A stretch of DNA of 64,000 nt, taken from NCBI RefSeq assembly GCF_014205225.1, contig NZ_JACHNB010000001.1, forward strand, positions 434,001 through 498,000, in the 5' to 3' direction. The notes under the pieces are model-generated. The model was not told the DNA's origin, searched no databases, and saw only the letters and a program-made list of their open reading frames with translations. This document shows positions 25,221-34,033 of the stretch, piece by piece (the first letter of the stretch is position 1; every line of letters starts with the position of its first letter). Made by a program: the position numbers and the translations under genes. This stretch comes from Actinoplanes octamycinicus (GTDB taxonomy: Bacteria > Actinomycetota > Actinomycetes > Mycobacteriales > Micromonosporaceae).

Positions 25221-26153
25221 TTACCGGAGCAACACGCGGGTCTCTTCCACGTCGGCCCGGATCTGCGCGATCAGCGGTGCGATCGCGTCGTATCTGCGCT
25301 GCTCACGAAGGTGCGCCACGAAGTCGAGGCTGACCCGCTCGCCGTACAGGTCACCCGAGAAGTCGAGGGCGTAAGCCTCCACCCGGCGCTCCCGCCCGGA
25401 GAATGTGGGATTGGTGCCGATCGACACGCTGGCCGGCCAGCGACCGGCGTTCTCCCCGCCCCGGGTGAGCCACGCGGCATAGACGCCGTCGGCCGGGACC
25501 GCCGCGTACCGATGGGTCATCAGGTTGGCGGTCGGGAAGCCGAGCTCGCGCCCGCGCTGGTCGCCGCGGACCACCACGCCGGAGAGCCGGTGCGGCCGGC
25601 CCAGCGCCGCGGCCGCCGCGTGCACGTCGCCGGCGTCGACGCAACTGCGGATGTACGTCGAGCTGAACACCACCCCGTCCGCCGAGACCAGCGGCGCCTC
25701 CTCGACCGTGAAGCCGAACGTCCGCCCCAGGCTCTCCAGCAGCGTCACGTCGCCGGCCGCCTTGTGCCCGAACCGGAAGTTGTCGCCGACCACCACGTCC
25801 GCCGCGTGCAGTTTCTCCACCAGCACGTCGTGCACGAACTCGTTCGGGTCGAGCTGGGAGAACGCCGGGGTGAACGGGACCACGCAGAGCGCGTCCACCC
25901 CGAGCTGCTCGATCAGCTCCGCCTTGCGCACCGGCTCGGTGAGCACCGCCGGGTGCGAGCCCGGGCGCACCACCTCGGCCGGATGCGGGTCGAAGGTCAG
26001 CACCACCGACTGCAGACCCATGTCGCGGGCGCGCTTCACCGCGTGCCCGATGATCGCCTGGTGGCCGCGGTGCACGCCGTCGAAGACGCCGATGGTCACA
26101 ACGGACCGGCCCCAGCCACCGGGAACCGACTCCAATCCCCGCCACCGCTGCAT
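25221..26153 (-). CDS. ribF: Bifunctional riboflavin kinase / FAD synthetase
   Basis: A 310-residue protein making FMN and FAD from riboflavin. The N-terminal nucleotidyltransferase domain has VVTIGVFDGVHRGHQAIIGH (HxGH-type motif) and VLTFDPHPAEVV. The conserved VVGDNFRFGHKAAGD and STYIRSCVDAGDV end that domain. The C-terminal kinase domain begins SGVVVRGDQRGRELGFPTAN, where GFPTAN binds the nucleotide, and contains the catalytic glutamate in RRVEAYALDF. The start MQRWRGLESVPGG at 26153 is usual for actinobacteria. It is the upstream neighbour of rpsO, and a divergent kinase gene follows on the other strand. Confidence 0.95.
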   Translation of the reverse strand: MQRWRGLESVPGGWGRSVVTIGVFDGVHRGHQAIIGHAVKRARDMGLQSVVLTFDPHPAEVVRPGSHPAVLTEPVRKAELIEQLGVDALCVVPFTPAFSQLDPNEFVHDVLVEKLHAADVVVGDNFRFGHKAAGDVTLLESLGRTFGFTVEEAPLVSADGVVFSSTYIRSCVDAGDVHAAAAALGRPHRLSGVVVRGDQRGRELGFPTANLMTHRYAAVPADGVYAAWLTRGGENAGRWPASVSIGTNPTFSGRERRVEAYALDFSGDLYGERVSLDFVAHLREQRRYDAIAPLIAQIRADVEETRVLLR

Positions 26154-26243
26154 CGAAAAGCTCCTCAGCCTCGTCGTCAGCCCTAGCGTATCGACCGCGT
26201 ATCCCTCCTGCGACGCGCCCGGATCGGTACGATTAGCACCGAT

Positions 26244-28985
26244 ATGAGCGTCGAGTGGACCCGCCTCGTCCTGCTCGCCGCGGAGATCACCTTCGCGGTG
26301 CTCTTCCTGCGCGCGCTGCTCGGCTACCTCCGCCGGCGCGACCCGCTGCACCGCGACGTCACCCTGGTCTTCGCGCCGTGCGCGCTGGTCTTCGGCTGCG
26401 ACGTGCTGTGGCAGACGATCGGCGACCGGCCGGCCTGGACCGGGGCGCTGACCGCGGTGCCGCTGATGGCGCAGCCGTACCTGACGATGCGCCTGGCCGC
26501 CCGGCTCCGGCACGTCCCGCCGGCCCTGATCCACGGCACCCTGGCCGGCTTCCTGCTGCTGGCCGCCCCGCTGGTGGTGGCGCCGCGCCCGCTCCCGCTC
26601 GGACTGATCGCCGCCGAGGTGGCCTACTTCCTGGCCGCGGAGTTCACCGCGGCCGGGCTGCTCTACGGGGAGGCGCGGGCCCGGACCGGCGCGAACCGGG
26701 TGCGGCTGATGACCGCCGCGGCGGCCACCCTCACCTTCGGCGTGATGATCATGCTGATCGGCGCGGCGGCCGGCGGCAACCCGGGACTGCGCGCCGCCAG
26801 CCGGGTGCTGGCGCTGGCCAGCGGGCTCGGCTACCTGGTCGCGTTCGCGCCGCCGCGCTGGCTGCGCCGGATCTCCTCGGCCGCCGCCGCCCAGTCGATC
26901 ACCGAACGGCTGCTGCGGGCGCCGGCCGAGTCGCCGGAGCAGATCTGGCAGACGTACGCCGGCCTGATGCGGGTGCAGACCGGCGCCGACGCGGTCGCGG
27001 TGCTGCTCCCCCGCCCGGACGGCGCCCTGGAGCAGACCGGGTACGCCGGACCGCCGCAGCGCGGGCCGGCCGAACCGATCGCCGCCGACCCGGCCCGCCT
27101 GATCCGCCACGGCCGGCCGGCCCGGCTGCGGGAGGGCGACCCGGCGCTGGTCCGGCACTTCGGCGACGACCTGCGCGACGACTACGTCACCGTGCTGCCG
27201 ATGCCGGTGCCACCCGACGTCGAGGGCTGGGTGCTGCTGCTCAACCGCCATCGCAACCTGTTCAGCGACGACGACCTGAGCCTGCTGGCGGTGCTCGGCG
27301 GCCAGGCCGGGCTGCTCGCCGAGCGACAGGCCGCGATGGTCCGCGAGCGCCGGCTGGCCACCGAGCTGAGCAACTCGGTCGACGCGCTGACCCGGGCGAA
27401 CGAGGCGAAGAGCAACTTCCTGGCGACCATGAGCCACGAGCTGCGGACCCCGCTCAACGCGATCATCGGGTTCAGCGACCTGATGCGGCTGGAGGAGCCG
27501 GACGGCGACCGTCGCCGGGTGCCGGCCGACTGGGTGGACCACATCCACAGCAGCGGCCGCCACCTGCTCGGCCTGATCAACGACATCCTGGACCTGGCCA
27601 AGGTGGAGGCCGGCCGGATGGACCTGCGGGTCGCCCCGGTCCGGGTGGACACCACGGTCGAGGAACTGGTCACCACGCTGGCCCCGCTCTTCGCCGAGAA
27701 GCGGCTGACCGTGATGACCGAGCTGGCCCCGGTGACCGCCCTCGCCGACCGGCTCCGGCTCCGGCAGATCGTGGAGAACCTGCTGTCCAACGCGATCAAG
27801 TTCACCCCGTCCGAGGGCACCGTCTCGATCACCGTGACCGGGTCGGACACCGACGTCTCGCTGACCGTCGCGGACACCGGGGTGGGCATCGCCGACGCCG
27901 ACGCGGAACGCGTCTTCGAGGAGTTCCAGCAGGTCGGCGATCCGGACCGGCGGCAGGCCGGCACCGGTCTCGGCCTGGCCCTGACCCGCCGCCTGGTCGA
28001 GGCCCAGCGCGGCGAGATCACCCTGAGCTCCGCTCCGGGCCAGGGCAGTTCCTTTTCGGTACGCCTGCCCGCCGCCCCGGTCGCCCAGTCCAGCGCGGCC
28101 GGCGCGGCCGACGCCCCGTACGTGCTGCTGGTCGAGGACGACCCGCACTCGGCGGAGCTGATGCAGACCCAGCTGAGCAACGCCGGTTACCGGGTGGAGG
28201 TGGCCGGCACCGGGGAGAGCGGCCTGGCCGTGGCCCGCACGCACCGGCCGGACGCCATCGTGCTCGACGTGGAGCTGCCCGGGATCTCCGGCTGGGAGGT
28301 GATCCGCCGGCTCAAGGCGGACGCCGCGCTGGCCACCGTGCCGGTCTTCTTCGCCAGCATCCTGGACGAGGCGCCGGCCGGGCTGGCGCTCGGCGCGCAC
28401 GACTACTTCGTCAAGCCGGTCGACCAGCCCGCCCTGCTCAGCGCCCTGTCCAACGCGATCGCCGCCCGGCCCGCCCCGCGGGTGCTGGTGGTCGACCACG
28501 ACGACGCGATCCGCCAGGCGATCGAGGACGGCCTGCGGGCCGGCGGCGCCGACGTGGTGGCCTGCGCCGACGGCCGGGACGGCCTGGCCCGCAGCCGGGC
28601 GGAGAACTTCGACCTGATCGTCTGCGACATGCAGTCCCCGGCCGCGGACGGCTTCAGCCTGCTCGCCGAGCTGGAACAGGACCCGGCCGGGCGGCACACC
28701 CCGGTGCTCGGGCTGAGCGCCGCGGCGCTGGCCGAACGGGCGCCCGGCGACACCGCCCCGCTGATCGCCACCGCGATGGCCGGCGGGGTGGTCGCCGAGG
28801 CGATGGCCGGCGGCGCCGGCTGGGACAGCCTGGCCCCGCTGCTCGGCCACCACCCGGCCACCCATCACCCGGGGATCCCGCACCACCCGGCGCACCCGGC
28901 GGCCCGGCGGACCGCCGGCGGCGCGCACCCGCCGGCCGGCACAATCCCGCTGCGCAGCGCCGTCCCGTCTTTGGAGGACCAGTGA
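26244..28985 (+). CDS. Membrane hybrid histidine kinase with two receiver domains
   Basis: The 913-residue protein begins with six or seven membrane helices (residues 1-215), followed by a GAF-like region (about 230-375). The HisKA domain has phospho-acceptor His near 397 (NFLATMSHELRTPL), and the ATPase has N-box RQIVENLLSNAIKFTP and G-boxes ADTGVGIADAD and GTGLGLALTRRL. The first receiver (628-735) is complete: EDD, Asp near 673 in IVLDVELPG, and Lys in YFVKPV. The second (750-850) keeps DHDD and Asp near 795 (LIVCDMQSP) but lacks the usual lysine and ends in an Ala/Gly-rich run. A His/Pro-rich tail follows. It overlaps the next gene (GTGA). The signal sensed is unknown. This plus-strand pair interrupts the ribF-truB order. 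Confidence 0.88.
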   Translation: MSVEWTRLVLLAAEITFAVLFLRALLGYLRRRDPLHRDVTLVFAPCALVFGCDVLWQTIGDRPAWTGALTAVPLMAQPYLTMRLAARLRHVPPALIHGTLAGFLLLAAPLVVAPRPLPLGLIAAEVAYFLAAEFTAAGLLYGEARARTGANRVRLMTAAAATLTFGVMIMLIGAAAGGNPGLRAASRVLALASGLGYLVAFAPPRWLRRISSAAAAQSITERLLRAPAESPEQIWQTYAGLMRVQTGADAVAVLLPRPDGALEQTGYAGPPQRGPAEPIAADPARLIRHGRPARLREGDPALVRHFGDDLRDDYVTVLPMPVPPDVEGWVLLLNRHRNLFSDDDLSLLAVLGGQAGLLAERQAAMVRERRLATELSNSVDALTRANEAKSNFLATMSHELRTPLNAIIGFSDLMRLEEPDGDRRRVPADWVDHIHSSGRHLLGLINDILDLAKVEAGRMDLRVAPVRVDTTVEELVTTLAPLFAEKRLTVMTELAPVTALADRLRLRQIVENLLSNAIKFTPSEGTVSITVTGSDTDVSLTVADTGVGIADADAERVFEEFQQVGDPDRRQAGTGLGLALTRRLVEAQRGEITLSSAPGQGSSFSVRLPAAPVAQSSAAGAADAPYVLLVEDDPHSAELMQTQLSNAGYRVEVAGTGESGLAVARTHRPDAIVLDVELPGISGWEVIRRLKADAALATVPVFFASILDEAPAGLALGAHDYFVKPVDQPALLSALSNAIAARPAPRVLVVDHDDAIRQAIEDGLRAGGADVVACADGRDGLARSRAENFDLIVCDMQSPAADGFSLLAELEQDPAGRHTPVLGLSAAALAERAPGDTAPLIATAMAGGVVAEAMAGGAGWDSLAPLLGHHPATHHPGIPHHPAHPAARRTAGGAHPPAGTIPLRSAVPSLEDQ

Positions 28986-29374
28986 GCCACCGCATTCTCC
29001 TGGTCGAGGACGAGGAGCTGAACCGGATGCTGGTCAAGGCGGTGCTGTCCCGGGCCGGCGTGGACGCGGTGCGCGACGCCGAACTGGTCGACGCCACCAC
29101 CCTGGCCGAGGCGCGGGCCAGCCTGCGGGACGGCGCGTACGACCTGATCCTGCTCGACCTCAACCTGCCCGACGGCCACGGGCTCAGCCTGGCCCGCGAG
29201 CTGAGAGCCGGCGAGGCGCCCGCGGACCGGCCGAAGCCGGTGGTGGTCGCGGTGACCGCCTCGGTGCTGCCGCAGGACCAGAAGGACGCGCTGGACGCCG
29301 GCTGCGACGACTTCCTGGACAAGCCCTACGCCGCGGCAGATCTGGTCGCGACGGTCGCCCGCCACCTGCGCTGA
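28982..29374 (+). CDS. CheY-like single-domain response regulator
   Basis: A 130-residue receiver-only protein with the acidic pair EDE (ILLVEDEELNRML), phospho-acceptor Asp in LILLDLNLPDGHG, Thr in VVVAVTASV and Lys in FLDKPYAA. No output domain is attached, so it probably acts by protein contact or as a phosphorelay intermediate for the preceding hybrid kinase. Its GTG start overlaps the kinase stop, which argues for stoichiometric, coupled synthesis. LNLPDGHG with ELNRMLVKAVL resembles receivers of the DivK/hybrid-kinase type. The stop lies 24 bp from the end of the convergent truB. Confidence 0.88.
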   Translation: MSHRILLVEDEELNRMLVKAVLSRAGVDAVRDAELVDATTLAEARASLRDGAYDLILLDLNLPDGHGLSLARELRAGEAPADRPKPVVVAVTASVLPQDQKDALDAGCDDFLDKPYAAADLVATVARHLR

Positions 29375-29398
29375 CGCCGGCTCAGCCGGGCCGCCCGC

Positions 29399-30280
29399 TC
29401 AGGCCGGGGCCAGGACGATCTCCGCGCGGGCCTTGCCGTCGCGCTCGCTGACGATCGCCAGCACCTCGCCGGCCTGGTCGAACACCGCGTACGGCCCGTC
29501 GATCCCGACCGTCGGCAGCGGCCCGCCGTGCCGCAGCACCCGGGTCTCCTCCTCGGTCGCCACCCGCTGCGGGAACGCCCGCCGGGCCGCCTCCGCCATC
29601 GGCAGGCCGACCACGTCCGGGGCAAGCTCCTCGAGTTGCTCCAGGGTGGACGCCGCGTCCAGGGTCATCTCGCCGACCGCGGTCCGCCGCAGCGCGGTGA
29701 GATGCCCGCCGACCCCGAGCGCCGCACCGAGATCCCGGGCGATGGCCCGGATGTAGGTGCCGGACGAGCAGCTCACGTCGACGTCGACGTCGATCACGTC
29801 GCGCCCCTCGGGCCGCCGGATGTCCAGCACGTCCAGCCGGTGCACGGTGACCCGGCGGGCCGGGATCTCCACGGTCTCACCGTCGCGGACCCGCTTGTAG
29901 GCCCGCTGCCCGTTGATCTTGATGGCGCTCACCGCGCTCGGCACCTGGTCGATCTCGCCGACCTGCCGCCCCAGCCCGTCCCGGATCGCCTCGTCGGTGA
30001 CCCCGGCGGCCGGCACGGTCGCGGTCACCTCGCCCTCGGCGTCGTCGGTGACCGTCGACTCCCCCAGCCGGATCGTCGCGGCGTAGCTTTTCGCCGACCC
30101 GATCACGTAGGTCAGCAGACGGGTCGCCCGGTTCACCCCGATGATCAGCACCCCGGTCGCCATCGGATCCAGCGTCCCCCCGTGCCCGACCCGCCGGGTC
30201 CTGGCCAGCCGCCGGACCCGGGCCACCACGTCGTGCGACGTCATCCCGGCCGGCTTGTCCACCACAATCAACCCATCCAC
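29399..30280 (-). CDS. truB: tRNA pseudouridine(55) synthase TruB
   Basis: A 293-residue pseudouridine synthase that modifies U55 in the T-loop of tRNAs. The catalytic aspartate is in GHGGTLDPMATGVLIIGVNR. The N-terminus GLIVVDKPAGMTSHDVVARV and the YIRAIARDLGAALGVGGHLT segment are classical TruB motifs. The C-terminal part contains a short PUA-like extension. Length is normal. The neighbours (MATE gene upstream, ribF further downstream) fit the mycobacterial order truB-dinF-nrnA, but the kinase pair has been inserted between truB and ribF. Confidence 0.95.
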   Translation of the reverse strand: MDGLIVVDKPAGMTSHDVVARVRRLARTRRVGHGGTLDPMATGVLIIGVNRATRLLTYVIGSAKSYAATIRLGESTVTDDAEGEVTATVPAAGVTDEAIRDGLGRQVGEIDQVPSAVSAIKINGQRAYKRVRDGETVEIPARRVTVHRLDVLDIRRPEGRDVIDVDVDVSCSSGTYIRAIARDLGAALGVGGHLTALRRTAVGEMTLDAASTLEQLEELAPDVVGLPMAEAARRAFPQRVATEEETRVLRHGGPLPTVGIDGPYAVFDQAGEVLAIVSERDGKARAEIVLAPA

Positions 30281-30340
30281 CAGCCGAGCGTAGTCGCCGC
30301 CCGGGCCGCCCCCGCGACCACCGCACCCGGTCGGAGCGCG

Positions 30341-31633
30341 TCAGCGGGTGGCGCCCACCACGGCCCAGCGCGGCGAGCGCCACCGGGACACCGTCGCGAT
30401 CAGGCGGACCAGGGTGAACAGGGCGAGACCGGCCCAGACGCCGCCGAGTCCCAGGTCCAGGGCGTACGCCAGCCAGATCATCGGGAGGAAGCCCAGCAGC
30501 GCCGCCAGGATCGTGGTGGTGCGCAGATAGGCGACGTCGCCGGCGCCGATCAGGACGCCGTCCAGGGCGTAGACCACGCCGGCGAACGGGAGCAGCGCGA
30601 CGAACCACGGCCAGACGACAGCGGCCTGGTCGAGCACCGAGCGGTCGTCGGTGAACAGCGCCGGGATCACCGAGGCGCCCGCGCCGACCAGCGCCGCGAA
30701 GACCACCGCGGCCACCCCGCCGGCGATCGTCACCCGGCGGGCCACGTCCCGCGCCTGGTCCGCGTCGCCGGCCCCGAGCGCCGCGCCGACCAGCGACTGC
30801 GCGGCGATCGCGACCGCGTCCAGGGCGAGCGCGGCGAAGAACCAGAGCTGCAGCGCGATCTGGTGGGCGCCGACCGCGGCCACCCCGAAGCGGGACGCCA
30901 CCGCGGTCGCGGAGAGAAAGCAGGCCTGGAACGCGGCGCCGCGGATCAGCAGGTCGCGCCCGAGCACCACCTGCCGGACGATCACCGACGGCACCGGGCG
31001 CAGCTGCCGGGTCTCCCGGACGAGGGCCAGCAGGAACAGCACGCCGCCGACCGACTGCGCGGTCACGTTGGCGATCGCCGACCCGGTCAGGCCGAGCCCG
31101 AGCGGATAGACCAGCAGCGGGCAGAGGATCGCCGAGAGCACGTTGGCGCCGAGCACGATGACCAGCGGCCGGCGGGTGTCCTGCACGCCGCGCATCCAGC
31201 CGTTGCCGGCCGCGGCGAGCAGCAGCCCGGGCACGCCGAGCGCGGCGATCCGCAGCCAGCCGGCGGCCGCCTCGGCGGTCGCCGGGTTGCCGGCCAGCGC
31301 GTACGCCAGCGGCTCGGCCAGCAGCACGCCGAGCAGGCCGAGCAGCAGGCCCAGCCCGAGAGCCAGCCAGGACGCCTGGACCCCCTCGGCGACGGCGGCC
31401 GGGCGGTCACCCGCGCCGAAGCGGCGGGCGGCGCGTCCGGTCGTCCCGTACGCCATCAGCGTGCCGAACCAGACCGCGACCGACATCACCGTGCCACCGA
31501 CCGCGACGGCGGCCAGCGGAACCGGCCCGAGATGACCGACCACCGCGGTGTCCACCAGGACGTAGAGCGGCTCGGCGGCGAGCACCACGAGGGCGGGCAG
31601 GGCCAGCTTGGCGATCTGGGCAGACGGGCTCAT
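30341..31633 (-). CDS. MATE-family multidrug exporter (DinF-like)
   Basis: A 430-residue integral membrane protein with about twelve hydrophobic helices in two halves. It begins QIAKLALPALVVLAAEPLYV with PLYVLVDTAVVGHLG, the typical MATE helix-1 region, and has the mirrored LLIRGAAFQACFLSATAVAS in the second half. MATE proteins couple Na+ or H+ entry to export of cationic compounds. In mycobacteria dinF lies at the equivalent position next to nrnA and rbfA. Substrates cannot be predicted. The gene starts 68 bp from the truB start on the same strand and may be read together with it. Confidence 0.88.
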   Translation of the reverse strand: MSPSAQIAKLALPALVVLAAEPLYVLVDTAVVGHLGPVPLAAVAVGGTVMSVAVWFGTLMAYGTTGRAARRFGAGDRPAAVAEGVQASWLALGLGLLLGLLGVLLAEPLAYALAGNPATAEAAAGWLRIAALGVPGLLLAAAGNGWMRGVQDTRRPLVIVLGANVLSAILCPLLVYPLGLGLTGSAIANVTAQSVGGVLFLLALVRETRQLRPVPSVIVRQVVLGRDLLIRGAAFQACFLSATAVASRFGVAAVGAHQIALQLWFFAALALDAVAIAAQSLVGAALGAGDADQARDVARRVTIAGGVAAVVFAALVGAGASVIPALFTDDRSVLDQAAVVWPWFVALLPFAGVVYALDGVLIGAGDVAYLRTTTILAALLGFLPMIWLAYALDLGLGGVWAGLALFTLVRLIATVSRWRSPRWAVVGATR

Positions 31634-31702
31634 GGTCTCCCATGATGCCCGCCCAGAGGTAAGGGTTACAACCGGGGCCGGTGCCTTACACCGGCGGGTC
31701 CT

Positions 31703-31792
31703 CTACTGACGCGTGTCCAGCGAGGTCTGCAGCGCGCGGCGCGCCTGCTCACGGGCGTCTTCGGAGGGCTGGGGCTTCGGCTTGGCAGCCAT
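31703..31792 (-). CDS. 29-residue hypothetical protein
   Basis: A short ORF encodes MAAKPKPQPSEDAREQARRA followed by nine further residues. It has an ATG, a Shine-Dalgarno-like GGAAGGA about eight bases upstream, GC-rich third positions and a charged amphipathic helix, all as for a real small protein. I do not recognise a family. It lies between the MATE gene and nrnA on the same strand, so it could be a small independent transcript or the upstream cistron of the MATE gene. Confidence 0.45.
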   Translation of the reverse strand: MAAKPKPQPSEDAREQARRALQTSLDTRQ

Positions 31793-32101
31793 CAGAGGTT
31801 CCTTCCACGGTGTGGTTTGGGCGCTCGCGCCTGCGGAGCGCCCGGAAGCGGTCGAGCGGGGCGTCACTGGCCGAGTCCGGGATCGCCGGACGCGTGGCAG
31901 AGGTGACGCGACCCGGGGCGGTGGACCCGGGCGGCTCGCGGTCTCACGGAAGGCGGAGGTGTCAGCCGCGCAAAACCAAATCACCGTTCAGCTCTCAAAC
32001 TAACGTTCAGTCAGCACCGCGCACCGGGGGTTCCCGGGATCCGAGACGAAAAGAAGGGGGCCATCCTTTCGGATGACCCCCGGTGAGCTGTTGAAACAGC
32101 G
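31793..32101 (-). terminator. Intergenic region with nrnA terminator at 32056-32081
   Basis: An 11-bp stem (GGGGGCCATCC at 32056-32066 with GGATGACCCCC at 32071-32081, one G-U pair) has on the minus strand a GAAA tetraloop and is followed by CTTCTTTTC. It begins about 20 bp past the nrnA stop and is a convincing terminator for the rbfA-nrnA transcript. The remaining bases 31793-32050 contain no recognised gene and presumably hold the promoter of the 29-residue ORF; part is AT-richer (31974-32012). Confidence 0.75.
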
Positions 32102-33121
32102 TCAATTCAGATAATCGTCAAGAAGCCGACGCACGGTGTCCACCACGTCACCCGGCTCCCCATATCCGGTGAAACCGGCCGCCAGACGGTGACCGCCACC
32201 ACCCTGGGAGATCGCCAGCCGGCTCACGTCGACCGCGCCCTTGCTGCGCAGCGACACCGCCCACTCCCCCTCGGACACCTGCTTGACCAGCACCGTCACG
32301 TCCGCCTCGGCGACCGAGCGGACCGGGTCGATCAGGGTGTCCAGCACATAGGGCGGCTGGTCGTGCCGGGCCAGGTCGGCCAGCGTGGCATAGGTCCAGA
32401 CCAGGCCGCGCCCACCGGCCGCGGCCGGCTCCAGCACCGCCCGGCCGAGCACCTCGCCGGCCAGCTTCATCGCGCCGAACGGCCGGGTGTCGAAGATCCG
32501 CCGGGAGATGTCACCGGGCCGCAGCCCGGTGGCGATCAGCCGGGCGGCCAGCTCGTGCACCGCCACCGTGGTCGCGTCGAACTTGAACGACCCGGTGTCG
32601 GTGGCCAGCGCCACGTAGAAGCACTCGGCGATCTCCGTGTCCAGCGGCACCCCGAGCCGCTCGATCAGCTGCTCGGCGAGCACCGAGGTGGCCGCCGCGC
32701 GCGGGTCGACCAGCCGGATCGTGCCGAACCCGGTGTTCGACGCGTGGTGGTCGAGGACCACGCTGACCGGCGCCGCCGCGACCAGGGCGGCCAGGCCGCC
32801 CAGCCGCGACTCGGCGGCCACGTCGAAGACCAGGACCAGGTCCGGCTCCGGGTAGGCGTCCGCCTCCGGGACCAGCAGATCCAGGCCCGGCATCGCCGAG
32901 TACGGCGTGGGGATGCTGAACTCGCCGGGGAAGGTGGCCCGCACCCGGGTGTGCCCGAGGCGCCGCAGCCCCAGGGCGAAGCCGAGCATGCTGCCCAGCG
33001 CGTCCCCGTCCGGGCTGACGTGGCAGATCAACTGGATCGGGGCCGCACCGCCGAGCGCACGGATCGCCGCGACGGCGGCGTCCCACTGCTCGGCGGCCGG
33101 CCCGGCTGACGGCAGCGTCAC
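32102..33121 (-). CDS. nrnA: DHH-DHHA1 phosphoesterase (NrnA-like oligoribonuclease/pAp phosphatase)
   Basis: A 339-residue DHH-family enzyme. Manganese ligands are in CHVSPDGDALGS (motif I), LVLVFDVAAESRLG (II), the VLDHHASNTGFG DHH motif (III) and ATDTGSFKFD (IV). The DHHA1 substrate motif is GGGGHRLAAGF near the C-terminus. NrnA degrades 2-5-mer RNAs and dephosphorylates 3'-phosphoadenosine 5'-phosphate; in mycobacteria the homologue also cleaves cyclic dinucleotides, so second-messenger turnover is possible. The GTG start overlaps the rbfA stop (GTGA at 33118-33121), showing translational coupling. Confidence 0.92.
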   Translation of the reverse strand: MTLPSAGPAAEQWDAAVAAIRALGGAAPIQLICHVSPDGDALGSMLGFALGLRRLGHTRVRATFPGEFSIPTPYSAMPGLDLLVPEADAYPEPDLVLVFDVAAESRLGGLAALVAAAPVSVVLDHHASNTGFGTIRLVDPRAAATSVLAEQLIERLGVPLDTEIAECFYVALATDTGSFKFDATTVAVHELAARLIATGLRPGDISRRIFDTRPFGAMKLAGEVLGRAVLEPAAAGGRGLVWTYATLADLARHDQPPYVLDTLIDPVRSVAEADVTVLVKQVSEGEWAVSLRSKGAVDVSRLAISQGGGGHRLAAGFTGYGEPGDVVDTVRRLLDDYLN

Positions 33122-33591
33122 CCGAGGTCCTCGCGGGCACCCACCCGCTCGGCCTCGTCCTCGTCCTCGTCGGCCGGCTCCTCGGACTTGTACGGGTCCG
33201 GGTCGCCGGCATACTTCTTGCCGGCCGCGAGCCGCTGGACCTCCTCGTCCCGGTGCCGGGCGGCGGCCAGCAGGTCGTCGATCTCCTTCACGTTGTCCTG
33301 CACGTGGTCCGCCTTGAACGCCAGGCTCGGCGAGTGCCGCAGCCCCAGCGCGTGGCCGACCCGGCTGCGCAGCATGCCCTTGGCACTCTCGAGCGCCGCC
33401 GCCGTGGAGGCCTGCTCGGTCGCGTCGCCCAGCACGGTGTAGAAGACGGTCGCCTCCCGGAGGTCACCGGTGATCCGGGCGTCCGTGACCGTCACCATGC
33501 CCATCCGGGGATCCTTGATCTCCCGCACCAGCGAGGCCACCAGCTCACGGACACGCTCCGCGTGCCGACGCGTCTTGGCCGGATCCGACAT
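33118..33591 (-). CDS. rbfA: 30S ribosome-binding factor A
   Basis: The 157-residue product has the RbfA KH-like core: RVRELVASLVREIKDPRMG, VTVTDARITGDLREATVFYT, AAALESAKGMLRSRVGHALG and HSPSLAFKADH. RbfA binds the 5' end region of 16S rRNA during late 30S maturation. The C-terminus carries an acidic tail (EEPADEDEDEAERVG) common in actinobacteria. ATG at 33591 is selected because GGAGG lies eight bases upstream; the GTG at 33600 would place the Shine-Dalgarno inside the start. It is coupled to nrnA and follows the DUF503 gene by 115 bp, so a promoter may lie there. Confidence 0.95.
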   Translation of the reverse strand: MSDPAKTRRHAERVRELVASLVREIKDPRMGMVTVTDARITGDLREATVFYTVLGDATEQASTAAALESAKGMLRSRVGHALGLRHSPSLAFKADHVQDNVKEIDDLLAAARHRDEEVQRLAAGKKYAGDPDPYKSEEPADEDEDEAERVGAREDLG

Positions 33592-33706
33592 CTCGCCCAC
33601 CTCCGACTGTGTAACCGCGGGTCACCGTTGCCCCCGCCCAACTTGGTGAAGCGTACCCAGGCCCGATGACAGAACCACCATGCGGTTTTGCCCCGGCCCG
33701 GCCGGA

Positions 33707-34000
33707 TCAGTCGTCGTCGCCGTAGAGCCGGCGCTTGACCGACAACAGCTCGATCTCCGGGCGGCCGGCCACCTGGTTCTCGCAGGTGTCGATCACCGCG
33801 CGGGCCTGTGCCGGGTCGGGCGCCACCACGGCCACCCCGATCTGTGCCCGGCCGTGCAGGTCGTGGAAACCCACCTCGGCGACGCTCACCTCGAACTTCT
33901 TCAGCATCGCGACGATCGGGCGAACATACGAACGCTTCTGCTTCAGGGAACGGGAGTCACCGGGCAGGAGCAGGTCGAAGACTGCGGTCTCGGTATACAT
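33707..34000 (-). CDS. DUF503 (YlxP-like) protein
   Basis: A 97-residue protein matching DUF503/YlxP: PGDSRSLKQKRSYVRPIVAM in the first third and FEVSVAEVGFHDLHGRAQIG in the middle. YlxP genes lie next to infB and rbfA in most Gram-positive bacteria and are thought to assist ribosome assembly, though the mechanism is not established. Length is typical. It is transcribed in the same direction as rbfA. On its upstream side stands an RNA-methyltransferase-like gene that is not usually part of this cluster. Confidence 0.88.
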   Translation of the reverse strand: MYTETAVFDLLLPGDSRSLKQKRSYVRPIVAMLKKFEVSVAEVGFHDLHGRAQIGVAVVAPDPAQARAVIDTCENQVAGRPEIELLSVKRRLYGDDD

Positions 34001-34033
34001 CAGCGAGCAGGCTACGCCCGCTGATGGCGCTGG

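Noticed and set aside
25221..28928. 1235-codon minus-strand frame extending ribF across the whole hybrid kinase gene
   Set aside because: The extension is antisense to a clear kinase and consists of low-complexity Gly/Arg/Pro translation, a usual by-product of high GC. ribF starts at 26153.
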